Assembly: GCF_900182705.1 (NCBI RefSeq)
Contig: NZ_FXTP01000003.1
Coordinates: 124,001-188,000 of the forward strand
Direction of reading: 5' to 3'
From: Gracilimonas mengyeensis
GTDB lineage: Bacteria; Bacteroidota; Rhodothermia; Balneolales; Balneolaceae
Length of the DNA stretch: 64,000 bases
The translations under genes and the position numbers were made by a program. The notes beneath the pieces were generated by a model, which searched no databases, was not told where the DNA came from, and saw only the letters and a list, made by a program, of their open reading frames with translations. Numbering within the stretch: position 1 is the first letter of the stretch; each line of letters opens with the position of its first letter. Of this stretch, positions 18,301 through 29,167 are shown piece by piece.

Positions 18301-20259
18301 GGTGGTATCCGGTAGTGCTTTGCTAAACTCCGGTGGCGCATTTACATCATTAATAGTTAAAGTAGCTTCGGTGGAGACCTCATCGGTGTCATCACTTACT
18401 TTTATAGAGATCGTTGCTGTACCGGCATCCTCATATCCCGGTGTAAATGAAAGCTCACCGGTGGCCTCATCCAATGAAGCACTTTCAGGCGCTTCCACGA
18501 TGGAATAGCTTAGATCATCTCCATCAGGATCTGTGGCCACATAGCTATAGATAAGCTCTTCATTTTCATCAATCGTCGTATCCGGTAAGGCTTTGGTAAA
18601 TTCAGGGGCACGGTTTACGTTGTTGATGGTGATTGTAGTGGAAGTAGTTACAGCGTCGGTGCCATCGCTTACTTGCACCGTAATATCCTCAGTTCCCGCC
18701 TCGTCATAACCAGGCGTATATGAGAATTCCCCGGTATTGGCGTCAATAGCAGCGCCTTCCGGTCCTTCCGTAATGGAAAAGGTGAGATCGTCGCCGTCTT
18801 CATCGGTAGCCGTGTAGGTGAAGGTTAGTTCTTCATTTTCATCAATAGTGGTATCGGACATTACTTCACTAAAAGAGGGCGCTATGTTAACTTCAGTTAT
18901 CGTAATGGTTGCCGTTGTATTGGCAGTTAATGTGGCGTCGGATACTTCTACAGTAATATCTACATTCCCTGCCTCATTATTTCCTGGTGTGTAAGAGAGA
19001 AGACCGGTCTGCGAATCAATGGTAGCATCTTCAGGTCCATCAGTTATTGAATAAGTTAAATCATCCCCATCTAAATCAGTTGCTTCATATGTATATAACA
19101 ACTCTTCATTTTCGCTAATAGATGTATCTGGTAATACCGAAGTAAATTCAGGGGCTACATTTACATTATTAATGGTAATTGTTGAAAAGCTCGTATCGGA
19201 AGCTGTTCCATCACTTACTTCAACTTTAATGATTTTAGTTCCTGCATCTTGATATCCAGGCGTATATGAGAAATCACCAGTAGAAGTTCCGATACTCGCA
19301 TCGTCTGGGCCCTCAATAATTGAAAAACTAAGATCATCATCGTTTGCATCTGAAGCAGTATAGGTAAACAATAATTCTTCTCCTTCATCTATCCCAATAT
19401 CACCGAGTTCACTTTCGAATACCGGTGCATCATTAACTCCTGTTCCTTCCAGAGTTATATTAAGAGGTGAATCCTCATTTGTTCCATCATGGGTAAGCTG
19501 AAGTTCAGCTGTATGTGTGCCTTCAGCATCAGGTGTATATTCAACTCTAACTGTATCTTTTCCGCCTGCGGAAATTTGCATAGAACTTCCATCAGTAATA
19601 CTAAACTTATCGTTATTCGTACCAGCAATAGCTCCCTCAACCGATAAGGTGGCAGTACCAATATTTTCAATAATCACTTCATTTTCTTCTGTACTGTTAA
19701 TACTGATATCACCAAAATTAATACTTGTTGAGCTTAAACTTATCCCAGGCTCTTCCTCTACTTCATTGGGCAATACTACCAACACAAAGCCCTCTGACAA
19801 CACCCCATTTTCTTCCGAAGGCGTAAACTCTCCATTAAAAGAGGCTAAATCCTTACTAACTATACTCCCTCCAAACCTATCTTTCACCGTAAATGTACCA
19901 TAATCATCCAGTACTGAATGATCCCATGTAATAGTTATCGGCCCCTCATCACTTGCTGGTGCATAACTAAACTCAAATTCTTTTTCCGAAATGTCATTGG
20001 CTCGGTATTTAGTGAAATAATCATCGCCTCCTACTGAAAGACGGCTATCAAAAGCCCCGGAAGGTGGAGCTGGAGGAGCATATTGGTCTAAGCCATCCAC
20101 AAATGAACTACTTCCATCCGGATGTATCCCTACTGTTAATGCCTTGCTATTGGTACCATCTGATACCGTAAATGGCACCGAAAATTGCTGGGCCAGTACA
20201 TTACCCGTGGTAGTTACAAATGATAAAATGAGCGAAACAAATAGAATCTTTTTTAACAT
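15328..20259 (-). CDS. Giant secreted cadherin/Ig-like repeat protein with T9SS sorting tail
   Basis: 1643 aa with a signal peptide ([20 protein letters not shown]). Residues ~25-165 carry a domain with [17 protein letters not shown] that is related to domains in the two neighbouring giants. Next comes an ASH/HYDIN-like domain (about 175-275, [11 protein letters not shown]...[17 protein letters not shown]). About fourteen tandem repeats of ~85-90 aa follow, each with the pattern [18 protein letters not shown], a DxDGDDLxFSI strand, GASIDxxTGxxSYTPG and VSDG; these are cadherin-like/putative-Ig domains with calcium-binding acidic loops. The C-terminal 85 residues contain [18 protein letters not shown] and end KKMMLIK, a T9SS type-A signal. 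It is probably an adhesin at the surface or released. Last of three giants on this strand. Confidence 0.93.
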   Translation of the reverse strand: MLKKILFVSLILSFVTTTGNVLAQQFSVPFTVSDGTNSKALTVGIHPDGSSSFVDGLDQYAPPAPPSGAFDSRLSVGGDDYFTKYRANDISEKEFEFSYAPASDEGPITITWDHSVLDDYGTFTVKDRFGGSIVSKDLASFNGEFTPSEENGVLSEGFVLVVLPNEVEEEPGISLSSTSINFGDISINSTEENEVIIENIGTATLSVEGAIAGTNNDKFSITDGSSMQISAGGKDTVRVEYTPDAEGTHTAELQLTHDGTNEDSPLNITLEGTGVNDAPVFESELGDIGIDEGEELLFTYTASDANDDDLSFSIIEGPDDASIGTSTGDFSYTPGYQDAGTKIIKVEVSDGTASDTSFSTITINNVNVAPEFTSVLPDTSISENEELLYTYEATDLDGDDLTYSITDGPEDATIDSQTGLLSYTPGNNEAGNVDITVEVSDATLTANTTATITITEVNIAPSFSEVMSDTTIDENEELTFTYTATDEDGDDLTFSITEGPEGAAIDANTGEFSYTPGYDEAGTEDITVQVSDGTDAVTTSTTITINNVNRAPEFTKALPDTTIDENEELIYSYVATDPDGDDLSYSIVEAPESASLDEATGELSFTPGYEDAGTATISIKVSDDTDEVSTEATLTINDVNAPPEFSKALPDTTIDENEELNYTFEASDIDSQHLLFTLSEGPEGAAIDGQTGTFSYTPGFDEAGTVDITVEVSDEDNSVSSTATVTINNVNRPPVFSEALPDTTIDENEELTFTYEASDPDGDELSFSITEGPEEAVIDASTGDLSYTPDFEAAGSFDLVVEISDGTTTTSDTSSVTVNDVNRAPEFAITMPDTSIGATQTLSFTYSATDADEDEVVYSLESGPAGATIDALTGELEWTAGAEASGDYTFIVGASDGRVQHPVTDTAVVSINFPPEFTEVLPDTSMAEGQNLSFTYAATDVDEDEIAFSILQAPNGAFINEQSGVFTYTAGYYMAGSHELHIMVSDGLLSDTTISTLTITNVNQEPEFTSVLSDTTIGEGQTLTFTYNASDGDGDDLTYTLEEAPDGATLNEETGELEWSTEIGSVGEYTVSVGVTDGRGGTETTTATVSVLEVSQPPQFTEVLPDTAIDENSELTFIYVADDPDGDSLTFSFIERPQGASIDSETGVLTYTPDFEAAGTYTLRARVTDGTQADTTTATIAVNNVNRPPAFSTVLQDGSINSGQTLNFTYEAEDPDGDDLAFSLAEGPDGASIDEETGALSWAVSEDVSGEYMIEVQVSDGNLSASTSATLTVVEIENVIPTFTAVLPDTTIEEGTLLEFTYQAEDPDGDDLAFSLEEGPSDASLDSETGILTWEGDIGEYTFQVEVSDGEGAASTSATVTVSVSNEPPSFTAVLPDTIIAENETLEFTFLAEDPDGDELTFSLTEGPDAASINGETGELSYEADFESAGEYAITVEVSDGELSDSYSATLTVENVNRLPEFITILPDTTANEGELFEFVFEAEDADGDELVFTMLDGPEGASLNAETGAFSWEILDGEDGEHTIDVEISDGLDEVTSSSTITVNNSVGLEQEGLPETFVLNQNYPNPFNPTTQISYGLPEASKVTLEVFNTLGQKVSTLINQQKAAGRYTVTFDARNLTSGIYIFQIRAGNYTQTKKMMLIK

Positions 20260-20317
20260 ATATACCCTGAATTAGAAGTTTGTATTTCTTACTCCTTTCC
20301 TATTCAAGCACCTGCAG

Positions 20318-20350
20318 AAAAAAAGCCGAACTTTTTTAAAGTCCGGCTTT
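20318..20350 (-). terminator. Terminator of the LRR giant gene
   Basis: AAAGCCGAACTTT pairs with AAAGTCCGGCTTT (one mismatch), followed on the minus strand by seven T. It lies between the LRR gene stop and the cadherin-like gene start, so these two giants are probably transcribed separately. Confidence 0.8.
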
Positions 20351-20380
20351 CATCCCATCATTCCCCTAATTTTAAATCTC

Positions 20381-21920
20381 CTATTTCAACAATACCATAC
20401 GCTTGGTTTGCACGAAGTCCTCCGCCTTGATTCGGTACAGGTACATACCGCTGGATAGCATCGAGGCATCAAAGCGTACTTCATGGAACCCGGCGGACTG
20501 CTCTTCGTTCACCAGTGTTTGCACCAGCTGACCCATTACGTTAAAGATTTCTACCCGCACTTCTGATTTTTCCGGCAGGGCATAACGGATGGTCGTCTCT
20601 GGGTTAAAGGGGTTGGGATAGTTTTGCAAGAGTTGGTACTCCTCAGGGGTACCTAATAGTTCCAGTTCTGTAAGCGCCTGGACTATTACCCGAGTGGTAG
20701 AACTTTGCAATTGTAGCTTCCGCCCACCTTCCAATACCGTTTCACGGGGAGGAGCCTGCCCTCCGTATTCGGTAAGCTTAAATACTTCCTTGCTGGTCTG
20801 ATCCGAAAAACCCAAAGTGAAAGTGACAGGAACTTCTGCCTGCTGTACCTTGATGGTAATACTGTCCCGTGCCAGCCACCAACGGTCACTATTCAAACGA
20901 GCATCAAAAGCACCTTTAGGCGGAAGAGGAGGAAGTATAACTTGCTGGTTATCTATCGCTTTTTCCATTTCAGCACCGGTCTCACCAAAGTACAAGGTCA
21001 TACCCTGTTGGTCTCCGCTATGCACCTGAACCTGATGGTAGCTGCCTGACAAGACTTGTTGCAGGCTTGGCTCTTTACTTTTGGCCAATGGTGCGGGCTC
21101 AATACTCACTGTGCCGGCATCGCTGGTGCGCAGCCAATAGCCATGCCCACCATTCAGCCCGTCGGCCGATTGATATACCCCGTTAAAACCAAACATCGTT
21201 CCCGGAATTACAATCCCTTCAGAATCCTCTAACTGGCAGGACGGGATACAACCAGCATGACCAGATATCAAGTTCCATCCTTCTTGCAAAGTACGATCAA
21301 CTTTATCTACCGTTGTACCGGTATAGCTCACCTCTTCGGATTGGCTAAATCGCAGCCAGTAGCCCTCACCCATGCCCAATGTATCGCTGACGTAATAGGT
21401 GCCATCAAACCCAAACAGAGTGCCAGAAATAGCATCACTGAATAGTTCACTAAAGTGTTCGTGATCCTCTTCTAAAGCGAGGCCAACCAGGTTCCAGCCC
21501 TCTGCATAACTGACCTCGTATTCTTCAAATAAGCTATGAGTAATGACGATATCTGTCAGTTCATCTTCGGATATATTCACATGGGAATACTCAGCCATAT
21601 TTAATTGGTTAATGCCTGCACTGGGCGAATTTAGCACAACCACGCCTTCTTGCGGAAGGGCCGCTGGATCCCACGAAATACTCAAACTGGTCGTGCCCGA
21701 GGCTCCGCGCAGTCGCACCGGCCACTCGGTGGAAGTGGATGTGGTAGGTTGGTAAAAACGCAGGTAATCTTCATCGCCAAAACGGATGCGTGCATCAAAA
21801 GCACCCGTGGGAGGGGCCGGAGGTGCATATTGGTCGTAAGCCGCATCGTAACCGGTGGTAGCATCGGGAGCGGTACCGATGGTGAGCGTAGTGGTATGGT
21901 CCACATCATCGGAAACAGAT
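20381..21920. repeat. 1.54 kb duplicated 3' module, copy 1
   Basis: Homologous to 29168-30707 at a fixed offset of 8787 bp. The two copies appear identical from 20381 to 21605, then differ by scattered substitutions to about 21920, where homology stops abruptly. It encodes the C-terminal ~515 residues of the LRR giant. Confidence 0.95.
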
Positions 21921-24900
21921 AGCATGATCGAATAGTCCGCATTATTGGGCAGCCCTTCCCCTTCCTCAAGAATGATGGGCTCACTTTGCAGGGTTAAATC
22001 TGCAAGAGCAGGATTGGTTACTAGCGCAGTATATGTTCCATAATCAGATTCAGAAACAGAAGTGATGGTTATTTGCTTAGAGGTTTCTCCATTCAATACG
22101 GTTCCGTCTTTATACCATTGATACTCATTCCCTTCATAATCCAGGTTTATCCCAAAAGTTATAGAAGAGCCTTCAGGTGCAGCAAGCGTATCCCGTTCTC
22201 CAAAGGGTTTTTGAGGGTTATACCAAAAATAATTTGCTACATCTTTATTCGGCACTAAATCGTCAAAAGTAAACTTAGCATCCCATACCTCCAGACCCCA
22301 TAAATTAGATAAACTACTTAAATCAGGTAGCGAATCTAAATTTGTTCGGTATAGATATAAATCACTTAGCCGGGTAAGATTGGTAAATTCTGACGGGACT
22401 GCTCCTTTTATCAAATTATCACTTAGATCTAACATCCATAGGTTTGTCAAATTTCCTATCGTTGCAGGAATTTCGCCTACAAATTCATTCCCATCCAGAT
22501 CTAACTCCCTCAAGTTAGTTAAATTCCCCAGTCCTGATGGTATAGTACCCCCGAAATCATTGTCATCCAGATATAAGGACTCCAAGCTTTGCACATTACT
22601 TACATCAACAAGTACCTGCGGGTCTAACTGGTTGTCATTCAGACGAAGTTGCTCCAGGGGCAGGTTTTCAAAACTTGCAGGCATCGTCCCTTCAAACTGG
22701 TTATAATCCAACTCTAAACTGCGCAAATTAGGCAGATTGGCTAATGCTGAAGGTATCTCTCCTTGAAACCCATTCCAACCAAGATCTAAACCTCTCAAGC
22801 TGGATATAGCACTAACATCGGTCATTACCTGTGGATCCAACTCATTGCTACTCAAGTATAAATAATCTATCGAAAGACTGGAAAATGCAGAAGGAATACT
22901 GCCTTCAAATTGATTTCCAGAAAGATTTAACGTTCTTAGATTCGCAAGATTGGCCAGCCCTGGAGGTATCGTGCCTCCAAAATTATTATAGGAAAGATAT
23001 ACTCTTTCAAGGCCTACCATATCTTGTACTACATCGAATACTTGTCTATCCAGTTGGTTACTGCTAAGATTTAAGTATGTCAATGGCAGATTAGAGAAAC
23101 TCTCCGTAAGCGTACCTTCTAAATCATTATTGGATAGGTTTAAACTTTCCAACTGTGTTAAATTGGATAACTCTTCTGGGATGGTTCCGGTGAGTTCATT
23201 GCTACGTAAGGTCAAGTAAGTAAGACTTACTAAATCACCTATTTCTTCAGGAATGCTATCCTTAAAATCATTATTTCCCAGACTCAAATAATTCAGACTT
23301 GTAAGCTGCCCGATTTCTGCCGGTATAGGACCATTTAGATTATTACCATATAGATCTAATACTTGAAGGGCTGTTAAGTCCTCTATGGCTTCGGGAAGTT
23401 CACCACTCAAGTTATTGTATCTTAAATTTAACTCTACCACCCGTCCACTAAAACCTACAGTTACGCCTTCCCAAGTATCAAGCGGACCTTCCAGCCAATT
23501 TGTATTGGTATTCCAGTTTGGGCCTTCGGTAGCATTGTATAACGCAACGAGCGCTAATGAATCAGCTTCTACTGCTCCGTCCTGTAACAGTGAAATAGGC
23601 TCGCTCTCCAGTATTAAATCCGGGAGGGCAGGGTTAGTCACTTCGGCTATATAAGTGCCGTAATCACTTTCAGTAACATGAGAGATAGTGATTTCCGTAT
23701 CTGTTGCTCCTTCCAGAAGCACCCCATTCTTGTACCATTGATATTGATTGCCTTCGTAGTCCAGATCAATGCTAAGGGTAAGGGTTTCCCCAAGTTCTGG
23801 CTCCAGTAGTTGCGGGTTGCCAAAAGGCTTTTGAGAATTGTAATAGAAATTATTGGGGACGTCTTTGTTGGGCACCAAATCATCAAAAGTAAATTTTGCT
23901 TGCCATACATCCAATGTCCATAAATTTGACAAAGCACTTAAGTCAGGCAATGAATCTAAATTTGTTTGGTATAGATATAAACCATTAATCTCGGCAAGAT
24001 TATTGAATTCTTCTGGAACTTCTCCAATCAACTCGTTGTAACTTAGATTTAAATAATTAAGATTCGACAAATTTCCTAATTCAGCAGGAATTTCCCCTTC
24101 AAACTCATTCCTTTCCAGATATAAATCCTCCAGGTCGTTTAAATTACCGAGTTCTGGTGGTATGTCACCTCCGAAATCATTGTCATTCAGATATAAAGAT
24201 ACTAAGCTCTCCATATTGCTTACGTCAATCAATACCTGTGGATCTAACTGATTACCATTTAAACGCAGATACTCCACAAGCAGGTTTTCAAAACCGGAGG
24301 GAATGGTTCCCTCAAACTGATTATAATCCAACTCTAAACTGCGCAAATTGGATAGATTAGCTAATGCAGAAGGTATCTCTCCTTGAAAACCATTAGAACT
24401 AAGATCTAAACCTATCAAGCTGGATATGGTACTCACATCGGTCATTACCTGTGGATCCAACTGGTTGCTACTTAGATATAAATACGTTAGCGGAAGATTG
24501 GAAAAACCTGAAGAAATACTTCCTTCAAACTGATTTCCAGATAGATCTAACTCCACCAAGTTGGTTAGATTTTCCAGCCCTGAAGGTATCGTGCCCCCAA
24601 AATTATTATACCCAAGATACAAGCTTTCAAGGCTTGTAATATCATGTACCACATCTAATACCTGTCTATCTAACTGATTACTGCTAAGATTTAAATACGT
24701 CAACGGAAGATTAGAGAAACCCTCTGCAAGCGTTCCTTCTAAATCATTGTATGACAGGTTTAAACTCTCCAAATGTGTTAAATAGACTAACTCTTCAGGG
24801 ATACTATCCGAAAACTCATTGCCACCCAAACTTATATAAATCAGTCTCTTAATTTGACCAATTTCTACCGGTATCGAACCACTTAAGTTGTTACCATACA

Positions 24901-27900
24901 GATTTAATATTCGTAAAACATCTAAATCTCCGATCTCTGATGGGATCTGACCGCTCAAGTAATTATACTGCAAACTTAACTCCACCACCCGGCCAAAGGC
25001 ATTGGTGGTTACGCCTTCCCACGTACTTAGGGGGCCGTCCAGCCAATTATTGTTGTTATTCCAGTTAGGGCCACCTGTGGCATTATACATTGCAACCAAG
25101 GCCAGCGAATCAGCTTCTACCTCCTCTTCATATCCTTCGGGTACAACGGCTATCGGCTCACTCGCCAACGTTAAATCCGGGAGAGAAGCGTTGGTCACTT
25201 CGGCTACATAGATCCCATAATCACTTTCGGTAATATGAGAAATACTTATTTCCGTAGCTGTTTCTCCTTCCAGCAGTACCCCATCTTTGTACCATTGGTA
25301 TTGATTGCCTTCGTAATCCAAATCAATACCAAACATGATGCTTTCTCCAAGTTCCGGTTCCAAAAGTTGCGGGCTTCCAAAAGGTTTTTGAGGATTGTAG
25401 TAGAAATTATCAGCAACGTCTTTATTGGGTACTAAATCATCAAAAGTGAATTTTGATTGCCATAGATCCAACGTCCATAAATTAGTTAATGCACTTAAAT
25501 CCGGTAAATAGTCCAAGTCAGTGTCAAGTAGGTATAAATATCTTAGATTAGGGAGATTTGTAAATTCATCTGGAATTGCACCGTTTAGTGGGTTGTTTGA
25601 TAAATCTAACCTTTCCAGGTTCGTTAAGTTAGACAGTTCCACCGGCACATTACCCGGTAAATTATTACTCCACAGATATAGCCTCTCAAGACTCTCTATA
25701 TTACTCACATCTGTTAGTATTTGTTGATTTAATTGGTTGTTGGAAAGATTTAAATAGGTTAATGATAAATTGCTAAAACCAACTGGAAGGCTCCCTGTCA
25801 ACTGATTCCCATAAAGGCCTAAACCTCTAAGATTTGTAAGATTGGTCAGTTCTGAAGGGATCGTCCCTCCAAAGTTATTATCTCCTATATATAAATCTAC
25901 TAAGCTAGAAATAGTACTTACATCAGCTAATATCTCTCGGTTCAATTGGTTCCTGCTAAGGTTTAAATACGTCAATGGAAGATTAGAGAAGCTCTCTGCA
26001 AGAGCACCTTCTAAATCATTGTTGGACAGGTTTAAACTCTCCAGTTGTGTTAAATCAGCTAACTCTTCAGGAATACTACCCGAAAACTCATTATTCCCAA
26101 GACTTAAATAGCGCAGTTTGGTAAGCTGACCAATTTCTTCCGGTATAGAACCACTAAAATTATTACCATAGAGGTTTAATATTCGTAAGGCATCTAAATC
26201 TCCGATCTCTGAGGGGAGCTGACCGTTCATAGTTTCCCAATTATATCGCAGGCTTAACTCCACCACCCGGCCAAAGGCATTGGTGGTTACTCCTTCCCAA
26301 GTACTTAGTGGTCCGTCCAGCCAGTTGTTGTTGGTGTTCCAGTTGGGACCGCCCGTAGCATTATACAACGCTACCAGGGCCAGCGAATCAGCTTCTACGG
26401 CTTCTTCATAACCTGCGGGCACCACGGCTATGGGCTCACTCGCCAGCGTTAAATCCGGGAGAGCAGGGTTGGTCACTTCGGCTACATAGATCCCATAATC
26501 ACTTTCGGTAATATGAGAAATGCTTATTTCCGTAGTTGTTTCTCCTTCCAGTAGTACTCCATCTTTGTACCACTGATATTGATTGCCATCGTAATCCAGA
26601 TCTACCCCAAAGGTGATGGTTTCCCCAAGTTCTGGCTCCAGTAGTTGCGGGTTGCCAAAAGGCTTTTGGGGATTGTACCAGAAATTATTGGCGACGTCTT
26701 TGTTGGGTACCAAATCATCAAAAGTGAATTTTGATTGCCATAGATCCAACGTCCATAAATTAGTTAATGCAGTTAAATCCGGTAAATAGTCCAAATCTGT
26801 ATCGTACAGATATAAATACCTTAGATTAGAAAGGGTTGTAAACTCATCGGGTATTGCGCCGTTTAGTGGATTATCAGACAGATTTAATCTTTCTAAGTTA
26901 GTTAGATTAGCGAGTTCTACAGGTACTGTACCAGAGAGATTATTATTGGTAAGATATAATGTCTCAAGGCTCTCTATTGTACTTACATCAACCAATACCT
27001 GCTCATCTAAGTTGTTCGAATTTAGGCGTAGATAATCTAATGGCAAGTTTTCGAAACCTGGCGGAATAGTTCCTTCAAACTGATTATACGCCAGATCTAA
27101 ACGGCGCAAATTTGGTATATTCGCTAAATCTACGGATATCGTACCACCAAAAGAATTGCCTCCGATATATAACGATTCGAGAGTCTCTATCGCGCTTACA
27201 TCGGTCATCACCTGTCGGTCTAATTGGTTGTTGGAAAGATTCAAATAGGTTAATGATAGGTTGCTAAAACCAGAAGGAATACTTCCATCAAACTGATTTC
27301 CTGATAGGTCTAAAACTACCAAGTTTATTAAGTTTGATAGCTCTGAAGGTATCGTACCGCCAAAATTATTCTCTCCTGCATATAATATCACTAAACTTGA
27401 AATGCTACTTATATCGATTAATACTTGTCGATCCAAGTTATTATCATCAAGTCTCAGGTAACTTAATGAAAGACTACCAAATCCGGGAGGTGTTCCTCCT
27501 TCTAATTCATTCCCAAGAAGATCTAATTCTACAAGATTGGAAAGAGAGCCTACCCCTTCAGGGATACTTCCACCAAAATCATTATCCCGGAGGTATAATC
27601 CTTCCAAAGTTGAAATGTTACTCACTACAGACAGTACTTGCCGATCTAACTGGTTTCCACTTAGTTGAATATATCTCAATGGCAAGTTGGAAAGGCCTTC
27701 CGGAATGGTACCTGTGAGCTCATTATATGGCAGAGTTAATTGTATTAACTCGCTTAGATTAGCTATTTCCTGTGGTAACTCCCCGCTTAAATTATTACTC
27801 CAAAGATATATGCTTATTACTCTCCCTTCTTCATTCAGATCAACTCCATACCAGGTATTCAAAGGCCCATCCAGCCAATTCTCATTGTTGTCCCAGTTAT

Positions 27901-29044
27901 CCCCATTTGTAGCATTATATAAAGCAACCAAAGCCAGGGAATCGGTTTCATTGGCTTGCACTTCCATCCCCGCCGCCTGATCCATATTCATCGCTCTTAC
28001 TTCTTCATCGGATTTTTTCCTTTTTTCGGACCATGCTCTATTTCCGTAACCTTCTTCTGCCTTTCGCTCTTCCTGCAAATACTCTCTTTCTGTATCTAAT
28101 CCAGGATGTACCGGATTTTCTTGTCCGTTTTGATATGAAAGTCGGTTTCCATTTTGTATTAATTGTCCCCTTGGAATTTCTGCATTTCTATTCTGGAACT
28201 GTTGTATATCAATGCCTTCAAATTTCACCTTTGGTTTTTCCGTCTGAAAGGTTGCTCGAATATTTTTTAAAATCTCTTCTTCTCTTTCCTTTCTTTCCTG
28301 CTCATGCCTTTCTTTATCACGCTGGCCGGCTTGCTGCATATACCGTCTTTCATCATCTGATTCTGAGCTTACTTTTAGCTGTTGCCTTTCGTACTCCTCC
28401 TTAAGCTTTTTGACCTTTTCCCGAATTTGTCCATTTTCTACTTTCTCGGTCTCAAAAGTTGCCCTGATCTTTTCCAGTATTTCCTGTTCTTTCTCCTTTA
28501 TCTTCTCTTCATACCTTTCTTTTTCATCCTCCTGCATGTTCCGGTATTCAGGGGTATTTCCATTTCCCTCTAACTTTTCTTGCTCATATGCAGGCTGAGT
28601 TGCCTTTTCCTTCCGCCCCAATGGAGGTTGTGGTGATATCTGTTTTTTCTTTTTTAGCAGACTTTTTTCCCTGAACAAATATTCTGCCTGCTGCAGTATT
28701 TGTTGTTCTTCCTGCTGCAGGCGCCCATAATCTTCTACCCGATCATTCCGGGTTTTAAAGAGTTTCCTAAGGCTTTTTTTGAACAACGCTCTATATGCGG
28801 CTGTATCAATGACACCATCTTTATAATACGATGCTGCATTTGCTTCCATAGCCTTTATAACTGTTTTCTCCAATTCAAGCTGGACCTCTTCTAAACCAAC
28901 TTTTTCTGTTTTCCTTGCTTTATCCTGTGCCAAAGCTGGTACTGTAAACATCCCCGCAAAAACCAGCAAAAGTGCTAATGCCCTAATAATTGTTACGCTT
29001 TTATTTTGTACCTGCTTTTTTTTAATGGATAGTGGATTAGCCAT
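20381..29044 (-). CDS. Giant secreted leucine-rich-repeat protein with Ig-like domains and T9SS sorting tail
   Basis: 2887 aa. The signal peptide is in the first 40 residues (IIRALALLLVFAGMFTVPAL). Residues ~45-360 are highly charged and probably coiled coil. Four modules follow, starting near 365, 885, 1311 and 1828; each opens with DSLALVALYNAT...NWLDGPLSTW, carries plant-type LRRs (LxxLxLSxNxLxGxIPxxL) and closes with an Ig-like domain (YQWYKDGVLLEGET...SDYGIYVAEVTNP). Residues ~2372-2887 are the module shared with the subtilisin giant: [17 protein letters not shown], two segments containing GxxFGFDGTY/FGFNGVY and GYWLR, a second LPPLPPKGAFDARL domain, and the T9SS tail ([18 protein letters not shown] to MVLLK). 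Probably a surface or secreted binding protein; ligand unknown. Confidence 0.93.
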   Translation of the reverse strand: MANPLSIKKKQVQNKSVTIIRALALLLVFAGMFTVPALAQDKARKTEKVGLEEVQLELEKTVIKAMEANAASYYKDGVIDTAAYRALFKKSLRKLFKTRNDRVEDYGRLQQEEQQILQQAEYLFREKSLLKKKKQISPQPPLGRKEKATQPAYEQEKLEGNGNTPEYRNMQEDEKERYEEKIKEKEQEILEKIRATFETEKVENGQIREKVKKLKEEYERQQLKVSSESDDERRYMQQAGQRDKERHEQERKEREEEILKNIRATFQTEKPKVKFEGIDIQQFQNRNAEIPRGQLIQNGNRLSYQNGQENPVHPGLDTEREYLQEERKAEEGYGNRAWSEKRKKSDEEVRAMNMDQAAGMEVQANETDSLALVALYNATNGDNWDNNENWLDGPLNTWYGVDLNEEGRVISIYLWSNNLSGELPQEIANLSELIQLTLPYNELTGTIPEGLSNLPLRYIQLSGNQLDRQVLSVVSNISTLEGLYLRDNDFGGSIPEGVGSLSNLVELDLLGNELEGGTPPGFGSLSLSYLRLDDNNLDRQVLIDISSISSLVILYAGENNFGGTIPSELSNLINLVVLDLSGNQFDGSIPSGFSNLSLTYLNLSNNQLDRQVMTDVSAIETLESLYIGGNSFGGTISVDLANIPNLRRLDLAYNQFEGTIPPGFENLPLDYLRLNSNNLDEQVLVDVSTIESLETLYLTNNNLSGTVPVELANLTNLERLNLSDNPLNGAIPDEFTTLSNLRYLYLYDTDLDYLPDLTALTNLWTLDLWQSKFTFDDLVPNKDVANNFWYNPQKPFGNPQLLEPELGETITFGVDLDYDGNQYQWYKDGVLLEGETTTEISISHITESDYGIYVAEVTNPALPDLTLASEPIAVVPAGYEEAVEADSLALVALYNATGGPNWNTNNNWLDGPLSTWEGVTTNAFGRVVELSLRYNWETMNGQLPSEIGDLDALRILNLYGNNFSGSIPEEIGQLTKLRYLSLGNNEFSGSIPEELADLTQLESLNLSNNDLEGALAESFSNLPLTYLNLSRNQLNREILADVSTISSLVDLYIGDNNFGGTIPSELTNLTNLRGLGLYGNQLTGSLPVGFSNLSLTYLNLSNNQLNQQILTDVSNIESLERLYLWSNNLPGNVPVELSNLTNLERLDLSNNPLNGAIPDEFTNLPNLRYLYLLDTDLDYLPDLSALTNLWTLDLWQSKFTFDDLVPNKDVADNFYYNPQKPFGSPQLLEPELGESIMFGIDLDYEGNQYQWYKDGVLLEGETATEISISHITESDYGIYVAEVTNASLPDLTLASEPIAVVPEGYEEEVEADSLALVAMYNATGGPNWNNNNNWLDGPLSTWEGVTTNAFGRVVELSLQYNYLSGQIPSEIGDLDVLRILNLYGNNLSGSIPVEIGQIKRLIYISLGGNEFSDSIPEELVYLTHLESLNLSYNDLEGTLAEGFSNLPLTYLNLSSNQLDRQVLDVVHDITSLESLYLGYNNFGGTIPSGLENLTNLVELDLSGNQFEGSISSGFSNLPLTYLYLSSNQLDPQVMTDVSTISSLIGLDLSSNGFQGEIPSALANLSNLRSLELDYNQFEGTIPSGFENLLVEYLRLNGNQLDPQVLIDVSNMESLVSLYLNDNDFGGDIPPELGNLNDLEDLYLERNEFEGEIPAELGNLSNLNYLNLSYNELIGEVPEEFNNLAEINGLYLYQTNLDSLPDLSALSNLWTLDVWQAKFTFDDLVPNKDVPNNFYYNSQKPFGNPQLLEPELGETLTLSIDLDYEGNQYQWYKNGVLLEGATDTEITISHVTESDYGTYIAEVTNPALPDLILESEPISLLQDGAVEADSLALVALYNATEGPNWNTNTNWLEGPLDTWEGVTVGFSGRVVELNLRYNNLSGELPEAIEDLTALQVLDLYGNNLNGPIPAEIGQLTSLNYLSLGNNDFKDSIPEEIGDLVSLTYLTLRSNELTGTIPEELSNLTQLESLNLSNNDLEGTLTESFSNLPLTYLNLSSNQLDRQVFDVVQDMVGLERVYLSYNNFGGTIPPGLANLANLRTLNLSGNQFEGSIPSAFSSLSIDYLYLSSNELDPQVMTDVSAISSLRGLDLGWNGFQGEIPSALANLPNLRSLELDYNQFEGTMPASFENLPLEQLRLNDNQLDPQVLVDVSNVQSLESLYLDDNDFGGTIPSGLGNLTNLRELDLDGNEFVGEIPATIGNLTNLWMLDLSDNLIKGAVPSEFTNLTRLSDLYLYRTNLDSLPDLSSLSNLWGLEVWDAKFTFDDLVPNKDVANYFWYNPQKPFGERDTLAAPEGSSITFGINLDYEGNEYQWYKDGTVLNGETSKQITITSVSESDYGTYTALVTNPALADLTLQSEPIILEEGEGLPNNADYSIMLSVSDDVDHTTTLTIGTAPDATTGYDAAYDQYAPPAPPTGAFDARIRFGDEDYLRFYQPTTSTSTEWPVRLRGASGTTSLSISWDPAALPQEGVVVLNSPSAGINQLNMAEYSHVNISEDELTDIVITHSLFEEYEVSYAEGWNLVGLALEEDHEHFSELFSDAISGTLFGFDGTYYVSDTLGMGEGYWLRFSQSEEVSYTGTTVDKVDRTLQEGWNLISGHAGCIPSCQLEDSEGIVIPGTMFGFNGVYQSADGLNGGHGYWLRTSDAGTVSIEPAPLAKSKEPSLQQVLSGSYHQVQVHSGDQQGMTLYFGETGAEMEKAIDNQQVILPPLPPKGAFDARLNSDRWWLARDSITIKVQQAEVPVTFTLGFSDQTSKEVFKLTEYGGQAPPRETVLEGGRKLQLQSSTTRVIVQALTELELLGTPEEYQLLQNYPNPFNPETTIRYALPEKSEVRVEIFNVMGQLVQTLVNEEQSAGFHEVRFDASMLSSGMYLYRIKAEDFVQTKRMVLLK

Positions 29045-29106
29045 GAATATACCCTGTAATTGGAATTTGTGTATTTATGGCTCCTTACCTACTTCCACCA
29101 CTGCAG

Positions 29107-29135
29107 AAAAAAAGCCGAACTTTTTTGTTCGGCTT
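29107..29135 (-). terminator. Terminator of the subtilisin giant gene
   Basis: AGCCGAAC and GTTCGGCT pair around a TTTTTT loop, followed on the minus strand by a run of seven T. It sits between the subtilisin gene stop and the LRR gene start and closely resembles the terminator at 20318-20350, as if the intergenic sequences were copied too. Confidence 0.8.
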
Positions 29136-29167
29136 CTATCCCATCCCTGCCCCTAATTTTGATTTCT

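Noticed and set aside
15600-19400. Regularly spaced tandem repeats considered as a CRISPR array or satellite
   Set aside because: The ~265 bp period keeps the reading frame and encodes cadherin-like domains; units differ in sequence and there are no short identical repeats with unique spacers.
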